This document shows, one piece after another, positions 34,744-46,419 of a stretch of DNA of 64,000 nucleotides (positions within the stretch are counted from its first letter, which is position 1; every line of letters begins with the position of its first letter). The notes beneath the pieces were generated by a model that was not told the DNA's origin, made no database searches, and saw only the letters and a program-made list of their open reading frames with translations. The position numbers and the translations under genes were made by a program. Source of the DNA: Uranotaenia lowii. Lineage: Eukaryota > Arthropoda > Insecta > Diptera > Culicidae. The stretch spans positions 323,327,906 to 323,391,905 of the forward strand of contig NC_073692.1 of assembly GCF_029784155.1 (NCBI RefSeq), read 5' to 3'.

Positions 34744-34783
34744 GAAATTTTCATGAATCGTGACAACGATTCATGAAAATTTC
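34744..34783. repeat. perfect 17-bp palindrome with 6-nt loop
   Basis: GAAATTTTCATGAATCG and CGATTCATGAAAATTTC flank TGACAA. It lies about 20 bp inside the interior next to the 3' LTR, where a structural RNA element or a packaging or priming signal could act; that is inference. Confidence 0.85.
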
Positions 34784-35324
34784 TTGATTACATCACAAGG
34801 AGTTCGAAGGAGACGAATTGAACGACGTTTGCATCGAGAAAACCTCGATAATATTTCACCGTGCACTGGTGAATAAATCCATGATAAACGACATAATAAT
34901 CACAAAAAAAACTAGATCTCAACGCCAACGAGTCTTGGCAAAATCCATACAAAAATCTTAAACTAATTCACAAAACTATACGCCAACGAGTCTTGGCAAA
35001 GATGTCGATCGTTACCATCATATATGGCAGAAAGAAACTCCTTCGAATCCTGAAATTTACAATTATTTTGCAAAGCAGCAAACGAAAATCAAGATCTGTT
35101 ATCATTCAAAAAATAATGAAAAGATCTTACAAAGCTGAACTATTACAAGTTTAATTTTAGTAATTTGTTTTATCTGGTTTGGAGTTTGACACAGAAGATC
35201 AGGGTAAAGAGGGATTTAGTCCTCCAAACTACCAAGAGCCCGGAATAGAGGTTTTACCGCGCCTCCAGATCGCGTTCCTTTTGATTTTTCTTGGTAATCC
35301 CCTTATAATTGTGCATGCTCCGTG

Positions 35325-35460
35325 AACGTAATCGGTAGTAGTCAAAATCGGTAGAAGTTAAAATCAGTGTCGACAAAATCGGTGTAGTCGGAATCGGGAT
35401 TATCAAAATCGGTGGTGTCGAAATCGGCAGACATGATCGGGTAAGTCATAATCGGTAAAG
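35325..35460 (-). repeat. degenerate AATCGGT-type tandem array
   Basis: Units of about 15-18 bp containing AAATCGGT or variants repeat about eight times. Read on the minus strand one frame gives a short acidic stretch with repeated Asp-Phe pairs before a stop. Confidence 0.6.
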
Positions 35461-35846
35461 TTGTCAAAAATCATTTTAAGTTTGGTCTTGATTCGATTGT
35501 GAACTGCTGAGGCTAACGAATATCCCCTGGACGGCTCTGCAGGGGTCGCTTTGCCTCGCAGTGGATTGTGGTGATAACGCTTTGCGTGTTTTTGTGCCGG
35601 AGACGACCTTGTTGGCTACCATGGTAGTGGACATAGCTGAAGGTTTCATAACCAGTAGAATGTGTTTAAAAGTGATTAAACACTTAACGAATTTTCAAAC
35701 GGTATACATAAAAATTGAGCGATAATAATCTTAATGGATCCATCAGAGCAAAATACCAATAATAAAAATAATAATAATTGTGGGTGCTTGAATAAATTCT
35801 AACGAACATTTCATAATAAAATAGGTTCGTTTAGTTGGGCGCCATT

Positions 35847-37219
35847 TATTACAAAATGTCTAATAGGCTTTCGGTGCCGCAAATAAAGAGATCGCAAACT
35901 GTTGAATTTTACAAAATTTAGTCCCATTTATTGATTCCCCCCCCCCCAGAATTATCGAACATCAAACGACTTACACGGGATCTGCATGTTGCCTCTTCTG
36001 GCAATTCGGCCCGACCTCCTTGGGTGGAATTTTGTCGATTTCCAGCCTTGTTGGTCCTGTATCGGGCCACTTCCTTCCATGAGTCGGATCAGGCATTCTG
36101 CCCAGGTCAATGCTCGGAGCGATGCTTGTTGTTGTTGGTCCCGCCATCGCTAGAATCCCGTTCAATGGTCCCCGGGACTGATGCATGACTAGCACCTCCT
36201 TTGAGCACGCCTGTGCCCCACGCGTTCGGATTCTTGCTGCGACTTTTTCCTCCGTGCGTGATGAACGATGAACCAGTCACGAAAAATGAAATCTTCTGGT
36301 TGGTTGGATTTCCGGAACACAACAGCCTAACAGGTTGCGTGGCTGTCGCTCCAGATGAAAACAAGCTTTCTCCCCTCACACGTAGAAGTAGTGGTGGCCA
36401 AATTTAAATCGAATGGTTGATCCTGCGAAAGTGATGTCCGTGCGCTAAACAGCCAGTTTCTTTTCGGGCTACTTTTGTTAGCTTCGGTCGGGTCGAAGAA
36501 TCAGAATACCATCCAAGGTAGAGATAAAAAAGGGGTCCTGTTTAGAGGTGGAAAGTTTTCTAATCAGGAAAGATTGTCGGAACATTTGTTTTTGGGGCAA
36601 CTTACACTTCCGACCCCTTTTGAGGTTATGTTCTGCTGTTCCAGCTGCGGCTCCAGACCCACGGTTGATTGCAACCTACAATTCGTGGTGGTTTTAAAAT
36701 CGACTAAGATTTCTCTGAATTCGCACCGCTTACCTCTTTTCAGTGGGCGCTTTTCCTCCGAAGGTAGCCGAGTGCTCCTGCACGAGTTACCCCTATTTCT
36801 TGGCACTAATGACACGCCTTTCCTCGACACGCGTTTTACTTTTGATCGCACCGACACCGACACTTGTTGCAAGCAGCAAGGCCGAACGAAAAAGAACCAC
36901 TGTCGGAAATTTCGGTGACTTTTTCTAGCAGACGTACCACCTTTTCCGCACCAAATCAAAATCTGGCTGTCATCTTTTCGTGCGTTTCATTTTTAACCGA
37001 CGTTTATTCAAATCGTCCCGAAAAATGTTCTATGTCTGGTTGACTTGCGGTTCGAATTTAGTGAAATTTTGCTCTTTGTTTTGGTTCGGTGTTTGCGTTT
37101 GTTCGTTTTCGCTGAATTACACGCTCGTTATTCTAAAGGGGAAATGGGTAATTTAAATGAAGTTTGCAAAGTGCTCAATACCGTATCCAAAAATTTATCT
37201 CAAATTATAAAATGCAACA
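35847..37219 (-). repeat. 5' LTR (minus-strand orientation)
   Basis: It is the partner of 33354-34724, with an offset of 2495 bp over most of its length and 2493 bp before the poly-C run (11 C here against 9). The likely primer-binding site lies immediately beyond its 35847 end. Confidence 0.9.
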
Positions 37220-37300
37220 AGAAACATGTCGTATTTTTCAAGCATTCATGTTTTAACAAGCAAAACACACAGTGGTGCTATTCTTATTTCGCTCACTGTA

Positions 37301-40300
37301 CCATTTCAAGCAAAAGAGTGGAAAAAATGTTCAGCTAGTGATTGGGCCAATTTCCTAATCTAAGACGGTTTTGTATTGATTTTACTGGTCAAACAATTTC
37401 TTTCATTCCTAACTTTTTTCTCCTACGGTAGGTTTTTTGCCCACATCATTTCTTTTTTTACTCGAGGGCAAATGAAATTATGAAACCTTAAAAACTTATT
37501 GCTTTCCTTTGCGGTTATGACCCGAACTATACTTTCCCGACGCGATATCTCAGGAACAGTTGAAGCTAGGATACATGAAATTTTCTGACTTTTCCTTAAA
37601 TGAAGAGCTGTAAAATTTCTCATTTTTGGATTTTTGAATAGGGTTGCCAGAGCCACCCAACAAAAAAGGACAATCAGCCGGTGAGGATTATTGTTTTGGT
37701 TATAAAATCAAAACTACTGAACCGATTTTCATGAACTGTACCATTTTGAAATCGTCCAAATGTCTTATATTCTGATTCTTTATATTTCAAATTTAGATTT
37801 TTTTGTTCTCCAGAAAACGACTTGAAAGCTAAAAAGCTCATGGGTGTTTTGCATCAAAGATAACTCATTTTGTTAAAGTCGCATTGAAAAACTTTTGATG
37901 GATGTGAATTCACATAGATTTAAAGCAATAAAATTGCTTGGTTTAACAGACTTCAGTTGGTTATTTGAAAAGTTCACAAGAAAAATTTGCAATGATTTTA
38001 TAACTATATTTTTTTAAAGGATCAAGGAATTTTGGTGAAAAAAATGCCGTTCTGTTCAATTACATTATATTCTAACCCATAATGATGAATTAATAATGGA
38101 GAGAATGATAGAGTGACCAATTCGAGAATCAAATCATAGAATTTCAACATATTGAGGATCAAATATGAGTTATATTTACTTTTACTTGACGCTTTTTGCT
38201 ACCCTGAGCATATATACATATTTACTTTGAAATTTGAAATTAATTTTTGAAAAATATTATAAGAAAGCAAAAACAACACTTCAATTATCTCAAGAATTTG
38301 ATCCATTTTCTGTTGAAATAGGCTCAGCAAATTTCTGGAATCTCTCGGTGTACGTTTTTCGCGGTTCTGATTGTGATAAAAATTTCACAAAAAAAAAATT
38401 AAAAAAAACAGTCAGTTTAAATTGGGTTTCCTAATTTGGTAGATTTATAAATTTGTCGGCTCATTTAAAAAAAAAGCCAATTATTTATTAAAAAAGACAA
38501 TTGTTTTCAAGAAGAAAATCAATGACTTTTATTTGTTCCATATATTTCCATTCATGACATTGACATAAGAACTATTCTTACTTTAAATGAATCTTTAAAT
38601 CAACCAAAATTCAGCTGACATAAAGAAATCTCACAATTCGATTCGGAATGGTCACGATCTTTGTTCAAAAACGACATCTTTTTTTAAGTTTACCTTTCGG
38701 CTCAATTTCCAGACTCCTTAAAAACTATAATAAATTTTTTCTTCGTGAATAGGTAGTGAACATGTAAAAAATTAGAAAATGCTATAATTTATGGAAACCG
38801 GATGAGTTGTTTTGCAGATACATCCAAAATAGTAATCCAGGTCTTTATTATCCTGACCGGCCAATTGTCCTTTTAATCGCAAAAAAAAAGGTTAAACCAA
38901 CACCTCAAAGCAAATCACAGCAAGCGTCACAAAAATGACAAAAATGCCTGACGCCAAAACTCTTGTTTCAAATGAACATTTTGACCTACTTTCTCTCGGG
39001 TAGGATAGAGCCAATAGAGTATCTTCCCATTAGTCTGTCCTTCCCGGGATTACTCGAGCGGGAATTCCCGGGGATGTAAAAAATTCGGGAACTTCCGAAT
39101 CCAGGGAAACGCTCAAAAATTCCGGGAATTCCCGGAGTCAATTACTAACTTAATTACTTTATTACTTACTTAATTACTAACAATTTACACGATGATTGAG
39201 CAAAGATAATATTTTTACCTTTATACATGAACTTGAAAAAAATCTTTTAAGAATTGGTTAAAACATTGAATTTGGTAAAAAATGTTTTTTTCATTCGAAA
39301 ACTTAGAAGAAAAGTGAAAATCGACAAAGGAACTATGAAACAGTTTTCGAAGCTAGTTATCGTTAAATGAGTGTTTTTGTTTCTGTTCCAAGCAAGTCCC
39401 AGAAATAAATTTTTTATCATGTGAAAATTCATAGGTTTATGAACCTTGAACCATTATCAATGTTGAAGTTGAAAAATTTGTCTTATTTTTTCTAAAATCC
39501 TTTCGATGCACCATGTTTATTTTAATTAGTTATTCAAAAATAAAATAAAATAATAAATAAAAAATATATAAAAATTATTTTTTCGTTCGTGCTTATGGCA
39601 AATTATTTATTTTCCTAATGAAACTTTTGTCGCAGTGTTGGTTTTGAATTCCACAAAACACTATTCTTTTTTTTAATTGCTAACAAAGAAAACTCTTGGA
39701 TTCTTAGTCACGGGTTTTAAGTCGACTATTCGTTCAAAATTATTTTAAAATTTTTATTTGCAGAATAAACATTCAGCTGTTTAAAATAATCATGCAATAT
39801 AGAGTTTATAGATCACTCTTTAGAAGCAAGTCTTACATTTTTGAGAAACGGCTCAATAAAATTTTACAATGTGCTCTTAATAGACAAAAAAATAAGCGAA
39901 GAAAAACAGAGGAGTTCTAAAAAATCGTGCTAATGGATTTTTTAAGCTATGCAGCACAAATGAACTTAAGGGCAGGAGGATATACATAGATACCTTGCCG
40001 GCCACAAGTTTGGGATCCCAAACTTTAGGCCATTACACCATACTACGAGGTGGTCCAAAACTTTTAAACGATGACTCGAGAATATTTTAAGTGTTGAGCG
40101 GATTCGAAACTTTTGACTATTGACTTTTATTATTATAAGCTCCCTTAAAAATCACTGCTAGGTGAATGAATTGGCGGCAAAAATTATTTTCATTTTTATA
40201 TTTATTAAACACGAAACTAAGAATTTTAAACGATTATTCAAAGGTAGTTGATTTTCGAACCTTTTATCAATCGGCATTTTCTGAGACGATTCTAACAGGT

Positions 40301-42499
40301 ACATTTGATTTTACACCACTTTTCTACATTTTTGGGTCATGATCTTAAGAAACGTTTGAAAAAATATTTTGGGCTCATATAGCTTTGGGCTTGAGCCGAT
40401 TGATATAAATGAATAATTAAAAAATAACCTAAAGCATATAACTTCAGCTTTCTCAGCGTGTGAGTTTTTTCGAGCACTTAATAACTGACTCACAGTCTTT
40501 TTCCCAAAGAATGTTTTTTATCGAAAAAAAATTCCTTCAACTTTGAATAACTTTTAAAAAATAATTGTAGCTGACTATTATCAAAGATATTTGAGTCACG
40601 TTACAAGCTTTCCAAATTTAATTTTTTTTAATCGGTTGATAAACAAGAGAGTTTTGGCGGAAAAGTGTTATATATTTGACCCTCAGCGGTATGAATAGGT
40701 ATACAACACATGTTTTTTGAAATCTACAAACTTAAAAAAAAAGTTTAACAAAAAAAATGAATAAAAACAGTGACGGAAAAAAAATCCGAAAAAAACAATT
40801 ATGATAGGAGTTGAAGTTCAAAAATAACATTTTACCCCCTCCGGTTTGTTTAGTGTTGATGTGTTTAAATAGGTAAACGGTCATAATCAAAACAAGTATT
40901 AGAATCGAATTTGACCTCATAAATCATTTTCCCATCTGATTTGAAGACAAATACAAGATCAATATTTACCAACCTTTCGATAAATCTTACGCAAACGCAC
41001 CAGCAATCACGCGTCAATCAATTTTATAGCATTGAGCAACGCCCCAATAGGAAGAAGTTGTAAACAAGACATCCGTCGTTGGTTGATTCCGTCACAGCAC
41101 GTCAAACTTTTCTCAATCTCCGGCGCCAAATCTACCCTCCACATACCTACATACCTAGGGTGTATGGCTAATTAACTCCAATAAAAAGCCGTCTCTAAGG
41201 TAGATAAATACTAGACCTGAAGTGTCATACCCATATGAACCATAAAGGTACAAACGTTCCCCTACTAGTCAAATCCGTTGGCCGTGAAAACAAATATGGA
41301 AGCGGTTTTCGGAGGACAAGAGCACCTGTTTTGTTTAAATTTACTCATTGGAACAACTGTTTTGACGACTGTCAGAAGCCGGAAAGTTTATCGATGACGC
41401 GCCACGGATCGTTTGATTGTCAAATTCAGTTTAATTGGGATTAGAGGGATTGTTCGTGACTAAGCCTCTAAAGCTCTAATTGTGTAAGCCGGGCGACTTA
41501 TAAAACCAATTTTCTGAGCTGGTAATTACATATGCAGAAAAATAGACTCACATAATAGGGGTTTGTCTGTGGGGCTTTAAAATTGCGTGCCAAGTCGGTT
41601 TGCAATTATATCAGAACCTTTGGATATTTGTAACGATTTTGGATTAGCATTAACCTGCTTTCCCGAGGGGAAAATTACACAGTAGCCAATTCTTCCAAGC
41701 CGATGACGGATGATGGTCAGGGCGGGTTCGGTTGAGCGTGTATCGTTCAAGCGGATTTGGTTCTATCGGTTCAGTACCTTTTGAATTTTGCCCCACCTTC
41801 TTACGAATTCCATCATCAGCAGCAGAACAGACGCTGCTGGCTGGCTAAAACGACTTCATGGGCGAACGGAAATTCAATCGATATCGATTAAAATCCTTTC
41901 TCGCTACCGGTTCACTGTGTGGTCGTTGCAGTTTTCTGCTCTTTGAATACCTATGTAAGGTAGGCACTATCGATATCTGTCTGTAGGAACCTCCATATAG
42001 TATTATACACCAGGCGGGGGTTGAACACGAGAGTCTTTTGCATATGGCCAGCAGTTTCTCTAGCTATCGACTGCTGACGGTTTCGTACTAAGTAAAGTAG
42101 TAGAAACCAACTAGGCAAACTAAGTGGATATACTAATCACATTTCGTAACATGGGCGGTGATAGCCGGAATAATTTCTACCGGTACAAGAAAGCTCGCCA
42201 GCCACAAGTGCTGAGGGAAGGAATTATAAAGTCGTTCCTCTAGTGGCTTTTTACCCCGGGAAAACACGTGCACCAAAATGGCTCTATTTTAAGGGAAGAA
42301 AAGCATTGCAATGCTTCCGATGATGTCAGATTCAACAGTAGATCTTCTTTTCGGTTGATTCGATAACCGTTATTGTAGTTAGCAAGGAATCTTTGTATGC
42401 GATTTGATCGGTTGACCTGGTTTTCTGTAGCATGGAATTGTGCATTGTTACCTTAATCCAAAACCTTAGCTACAATTAATCAACTCAGGTTGGTCAAAA
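37301..42499. other. long non-coding stretch
   Basis: It is mostly AT-rich with stops in all frames. 39045-39145 holds clustered CGGGAATTCCCGG-type palindromes, as in some hAT ends, without a defined element. Near 39960-40065 a weak tRNA-like sequence is too decayed to call. 41000-42300 is GC-richer and free of recognised repeats and may be unique or regulatory. No exon with good splice sites was found. Confidence 0.35.
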
Positions 42500-42655
42500 A
42501 TGTATGGATCGTAAATTATATCAACGATGCAGTTGGTGGACAGTCATTGAATAACTTATCCGGTACAACTGTTATTGATGTTTATTCTTGGGCTCGAACT
42601 CGTGAACCTCGGCTCAGGAAGCAACTGACTTGCCAACTGAGCTATAAAAATGTTT
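42500..42655 (-). mobile_element. tRNA-derived SINE
   Basis: On the minus strand the head starts near 42655 with TTTATAGCTCAGTTGGCAAG (A-box), then CACGAGTTCGAGCCCAAG (B-box), followed by a body including GTTGTACCGGATAAGTT and CCACCAACTGCATCGTTG. The cloverleaf lacks an intact acceptor stem. I believe related SINEs are common in culicine mosquitoes, but the family name is not certain. Confidence 0.75.
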
Positions 42656-44479
42656 TTGTCGTTTGAAAACTTAGTGTAAAAATAAAAAATGACAAAGAAT
42701 CTATAAATCCAAAAAATTCCAATAAAGAACCGCAACGAAAAAAATCTAATTGTTCTATTTTGCAACGCTCACTGTATAGAAGTTCCGTTTCGCAAACTGT
42801 TGACAGTAGCAAAATCATCGACAAAGAAATGATATTATTTGAAACAAAAGTATATTTACCTGAAAATTTTGATGAATAACTTGCTGAAGTCTAGCTAACC
42901 CACTTCTGTCGATAGTGAAAAATCTTTTTCAATTATTCTAATTTTTTGCAGCAAGTATAAGTCAAGTTTGTCGGTTTATTTAAGTACTTTGTTTTTGGCT
43001 CTTGGGTTTCATAATTGCTAATTGAATTTTTGAGGTATTAAATCAGTTTGAAATGTTTAGCAAAACTAATACCTTAAAATTCAGCTTTGTATGCAGTAGG
43101 GTGTTTAAATTTTCATGTTTGATTTTTCTCGGGATCCCGAGAATTCCCGCTTCCCCCCCACTCTTTACTACATCTAATATAACTTATTAAATTCATAAGG
43201 TACGTTTATTTCCCACTTCAGATATTCTTGGCCCCATAGTCATTTTTCTGGTCTCTTCAAAATTTTTTGAACATTATATTGCACATCAAATTGGTCCAAA
43301 ACGAGTATGGTTCTTAAATCGAAAATGCCCTTAAGGAGTTAAACGCCACCAACTACATTTTGAAAATATGTTAAAGGTTTGTGTAACCTTTAGTGAACTT
43401 ATCTTACATAGTGTTTTTGAAATCATCATCTTAAAATTTAATTGAAAATAATTGCCATATATTCATTCAAAGGCACATATCCATGAAATTTAATTCTATG
43501 GTAAATTGCCACCATAGACCTTAAATTTTTAAAATGCGAGCAAAGAAATTGGCTTTTACGCCAAGGTGGTTGCCTAAAACATCCTTATTTATTATTTTAT
43601 TGGTTCTTTAAGGAATATATTATTTAAAAAGTATTCAATTGATGAAAAACTAATGTAAATTGTTGTGTATATTAAACTGAAAATTTCGAAGATTCAATCA
43701 AATGCCCTCATCAAATCAAAAAGAAATCACCCTCCTCTCGAGGTGCCGTTAGATAAGATGTTAACAAATCTAAGTTTTTTAAATACAGTTTTCCATAAAT
43801 ACAGACCAATTATTAACATGATAGGGGAAAACTGTACAAGACGCAGCAGTTAAGCAAAATCGTTATTTACAGCGATACCAATCATCTTAGAACCAAATTG
43901 AAAATTTACGACGATTCAGGGATCAGATTTACGAATTATCAAAAAGAAAAAAAATATGATAAAAACACGATTTTGTTTATATTTTTGTTAAAAAAAACTT
44001 GAACAGCCAGAAAACAAACCGCGGGGTAGAACGCCAAAAGTAGTGGACAGAACGCCCCATACCTAAAGGGTGGTCAGAAATGAATCATTGATTTTAAGGA
44101 ATGTTAATGATTGAAACATAAGATGTTTAATTAAATGTTCATCATTTTTTTGTAAACTAACAATACTTTGGCAAACAATCATTTACTAATGCTAAAATTA
44201 TCGAAAATTTGGCTTTTCAAAATGTACTTTATTAAAGCCTTATAGGGGAAACGCCTTAAGTTAGGCAACGAAATTCAAATTCTTGACTGATATCGCGGCA
44301 AACATGGCGGCAGATTTTTTTTCGAGTCGAATATTGGTGCAACTTTTTAACTCGGATGGGAGATAAGGGCATAAAGAGCACCTGGGGCATCCTCTTTTTT
44401 TCAAAAGTATGCATTTTCTTGAATAAATTTTCATGAGAAAAATTGTTTCGTACTTCCTATAGTATTAATCTTACATCTA
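42656..44479. other. no gene seen
   Basis: AT-rich non-coding sequence. GGGATCCCGAGAATTCCCG near 43132 resembles the palindromes at 39.1 kb. The sequence 44240-44480 may be the outer part of the dispersed repeat that follows. Confidence 0.4.
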
Positions 44480-44900
44480 GGTTCTCAAGTGACGAAAATA
44501 CAATAATTTTCACACACCAGGAAATAAACTTTTATGATCTTTGAATAATCTTGATCTATGATGTACGCACTGCCACATGATATACACATAGGTCCTCAAT
44601 TTTCATCAGCATTAATTTTTCGATTTAAACGCGTTTTATTTAAATATGTTGACTCGGGGCGAACAGAGCACAATTAATTGGAGCACGATGAGCGATTTCT
44701 GCCGTAACATCTAGCAGCAAAATTAATTCGATATAGTCAACTGAATGATAGAGCTACAGCTGCACCAGTTAACATCTGACCATTTGGTCTATTGGTAAGA
44801 TGTCGGAGAGGTAATCAGATTTCTTTAGTTCAATTCATGATCGAGGAGATTTTTTTCCGTTTACCATTCATGATCGATTATTTTGTTTGTTGCATTATAT
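44480..44900 (+). repeat. SINE-bearing dispersed repeat, direct copy
   Basis: It starts GGTTCTCAAGTGACGAAAAT as at 23362 and includes GGAGCACGATGAGCGATTTC, TCTAGCAGCAAAATT, GTCAACTGAATGATAGAGCT and a tRNA-like head (44771-44850) with a weakened B-box. It is related to 23362-23530 plus 25046-25190. Confidence 0.7.
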
Positions 44901-45009
44901 GGCTTGTAGTATCTTGGCGAGTGATGCAAAGCACCAAAAATATAATGTATGAGTGTGTGTGAATTGTTTGTATTCTACAAACAGTCACATATTATTTAAG
45001 TATTCCTTT

Positions 45010-45300
45010 GTTTGATGGATCTACGCATCACCGTTTAGTGTAAAATGCATCGACCATGAATGGTAAATGAAAAATAAAATCACCTCCAACAGGAATCGAA
45101 CTCGAGCCTACTGATTACCTCTCCAACATCTAACCAATAGGCTAAATCGTCAGTTGTGTAGCTCTATTATTCAGTTGACTTCATCGAGTGAAATTCGCTG
45201 CTAGATTCCATGGCAGAAAACGCTCAACGTGCCCCGATTAATGTTGCTTATACTGCCCCAATGGGGGTTCTCATTAGTGCCCCTATAGTGACTGATTTTC
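45010..45300 (-). repeat. SINE-bearing dispersed repeat, inverted copy
   Basis: This is the reverse complement of the family. On the minus strand it reads ...GGGGCACGTTGAGCG, TCTAGCAGCGAATTTC, AATAATAGAGCTACACAACT, GACGATTTAGCCTATTGGTT and GGCTCGAGTTCGATTCCTG. It has the best-preserved B-box of the three copies. With 44480-44900 it forms a head-to-head pair about 110 bp apart that could fold. Confidence 0.7.
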
Positions 45301-45837
45301 AACATTCGACAAAAACTTTTAAAATGCATTTTCAAACGTTTTTATCTACTTTTTCAAGTATCAGCCAGTTAGGAAATAGACTTGTTTAGTGTCTGAACAC
45401 GAAACAATAATGTAAGTCACATATCTTAGCTGTTAAACAAGCGTCTTCCTTAAGGTGGCCATTATTATACAAGGACGAAATTTGTTATAATTATGCATTG
45501 ATATCGTGATCTGGGAGTTAGCGAACAAAAAGAATGGCATTTTGTTTTGATATTTGGGTTTTCTCAAAAGTTAACAGCATTCAAAATTTGAGCCTAAAAA
45601 ATGTGGTCTTGTGGGCATTCTGTCCCAATTTTGATATGATTGAAAATTGGTATGAAGTTAGTAAAATACAACAAAATATTTTTAGTTTTCCGAAAGTGCA
45701 TGCGAGTGGAAAAAAAATAAGCTGAAGTTTTATCAGATTGCCGAGGCCAGTTTGCCATAAAACCTTAAATGTAAACCATGAAAAATAACAGATTTTACGC
45801 TGATTCTATTAATCCTTCTGTTTCTGATTCCAAATCC

Positions 45838-46419
45838 TTTCTGGCAGTAGAAGGATAGAATTGGGAATATGAGAAAGGAGGAGGAGGGCTCCGATACATT
45901 TTTTGCATTATCAGAGAATTTATCCAACAAATGGACAAAATTTTACATTAGAAATAATGTGGGTATTATTCTTTGATTATTTGAGACACCACCCTCCTTC
46001 AAGTGAAAAGATACCTACATAGGAAGAGAGGAGGAAGGCCCAATACAATTTTGATAGCGTAAGTTCTCAATTTTTTTTTCTAACTAAGCCAGCAAATGGT
46101 ATCAAGTATGGCATGGGAAGATATATGAGTTAAAGATAAGTTTCCAAAATTTTTATAGACTCTTAAGCCTTGAAGTGTAGACAGAGGAGGAAATAAGGGA
46201 GTTTCAAATAAATATTGTTGTATGTTATTAAATTTGATTTCAGATAATTTTTAGATACGAAAAAGTAGGTATGGTAATTTAAGACCACGACATCCTGCCA
46301 GCAGAGGGGGATGAAAGGGGGATGGAGGGCTCCCTTACCAGTTTTTTGTCATAAATCGAGAATATATCAAGCAAAACTATATACCTAGTATAAGTATAAG
46401 CAAAAAGGTTATTTGCATA
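45838..46419 (+). mobile_element. Helitron-like element fragment, copy C
   Basis: Three to four degenerate 150-bp units are present in the same orientation as copies D and E, with landmarks AATGGTATCAAGTATGGCAT and GGAGGGCTCCCTTACC. Both ends are missing. It stops where the DD37E mariner begins. Confidence 0.6.

Larger units (their letters stand above)
34725..35846 (-). other. LTR element interior without gag or pol
   Basis: It holds a perfect 17-bp palindrome (34744-34783), two direct copies of ACGCCAACGAGTCTTGGCAA (about 34922 and 34981) and a degenerate AATCGGT-type array (about 35325-35460). A short Asp/Phe-rich frame on the minus strand covers the array. There is no reverse transcriptase, integrase or capsid motif. 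The expected polypurine tract next to the 3' LTR is not obvious. Confidence 0.65.
33354..37219 (-). mobile_element. young non-autonomous LTR retrotransposon (LTR, 1.1 kb interior, LTR)
   Basis: Two near-identical direct repeats of 1371 and 1373 bp flank a 1122-bp interior. Read on the minus strand each LTR starts TGTTGCATTTTATAATTTG. Two bases after the 5' LTR is a likely primer-binding site, TGGCGCCCAAC (35844 downward), the form complementary to a tRNA 3' end seen in many Ty3/gypsy-type elements. A 4-bp target duplication AGAA flanks the unit (33350-33353; 37220-37223), as for Ty3/gypsy. The interior has no gag or pol, so mobilisation would depend on another element. It is inserted in the right arm of the foldback element. 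Confidence 0.88.
31838..37298. mobile_element. Tc1/mariner-type foldback element, split by an LTR retrotransposon
   Basis: The outer ends are perfect 28-bp inverted repeats beginning CAGTGAGCGAAATAAGAATA (left from 31838, right ending 37298), each flanked by TA (31836-31837; 37299-37300). Long arms pair inward: 31838-32420 with 37298-37224 plus 33349-32855, for example GTAGCAATTGGCGTTGAGGA near 31978 against its complement near 33268. The centre, 32425-32850, is unpaired and holds a 67-codon minus-strand frame of unknown identity. Without the LTR element the length is about 1.6 kb. It is non-autonomous. Confidence 0.85.

Noticed and set aside
33476..36959. Paired open frames of 131 and 147 codons on opposite strands
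   Set aside because: They overlap each other inside the LTRs, match no known protein, and are duplicated only because the LTRs are.
39045..39145. hAT element defined by CGGGAATTCCCG palindromes
   Set aside because: No matching second end or 8-bp duplication could be found nearby.
39960..40065. tRNA-like or SINE sequence on the minus strand
   Set aside because: A- and B-box matches are too weak and the arms do not pair.
42577..42655. True tRNA gene
   Set aside because: The acceptor stem does not close and the body matches a SINE layout.
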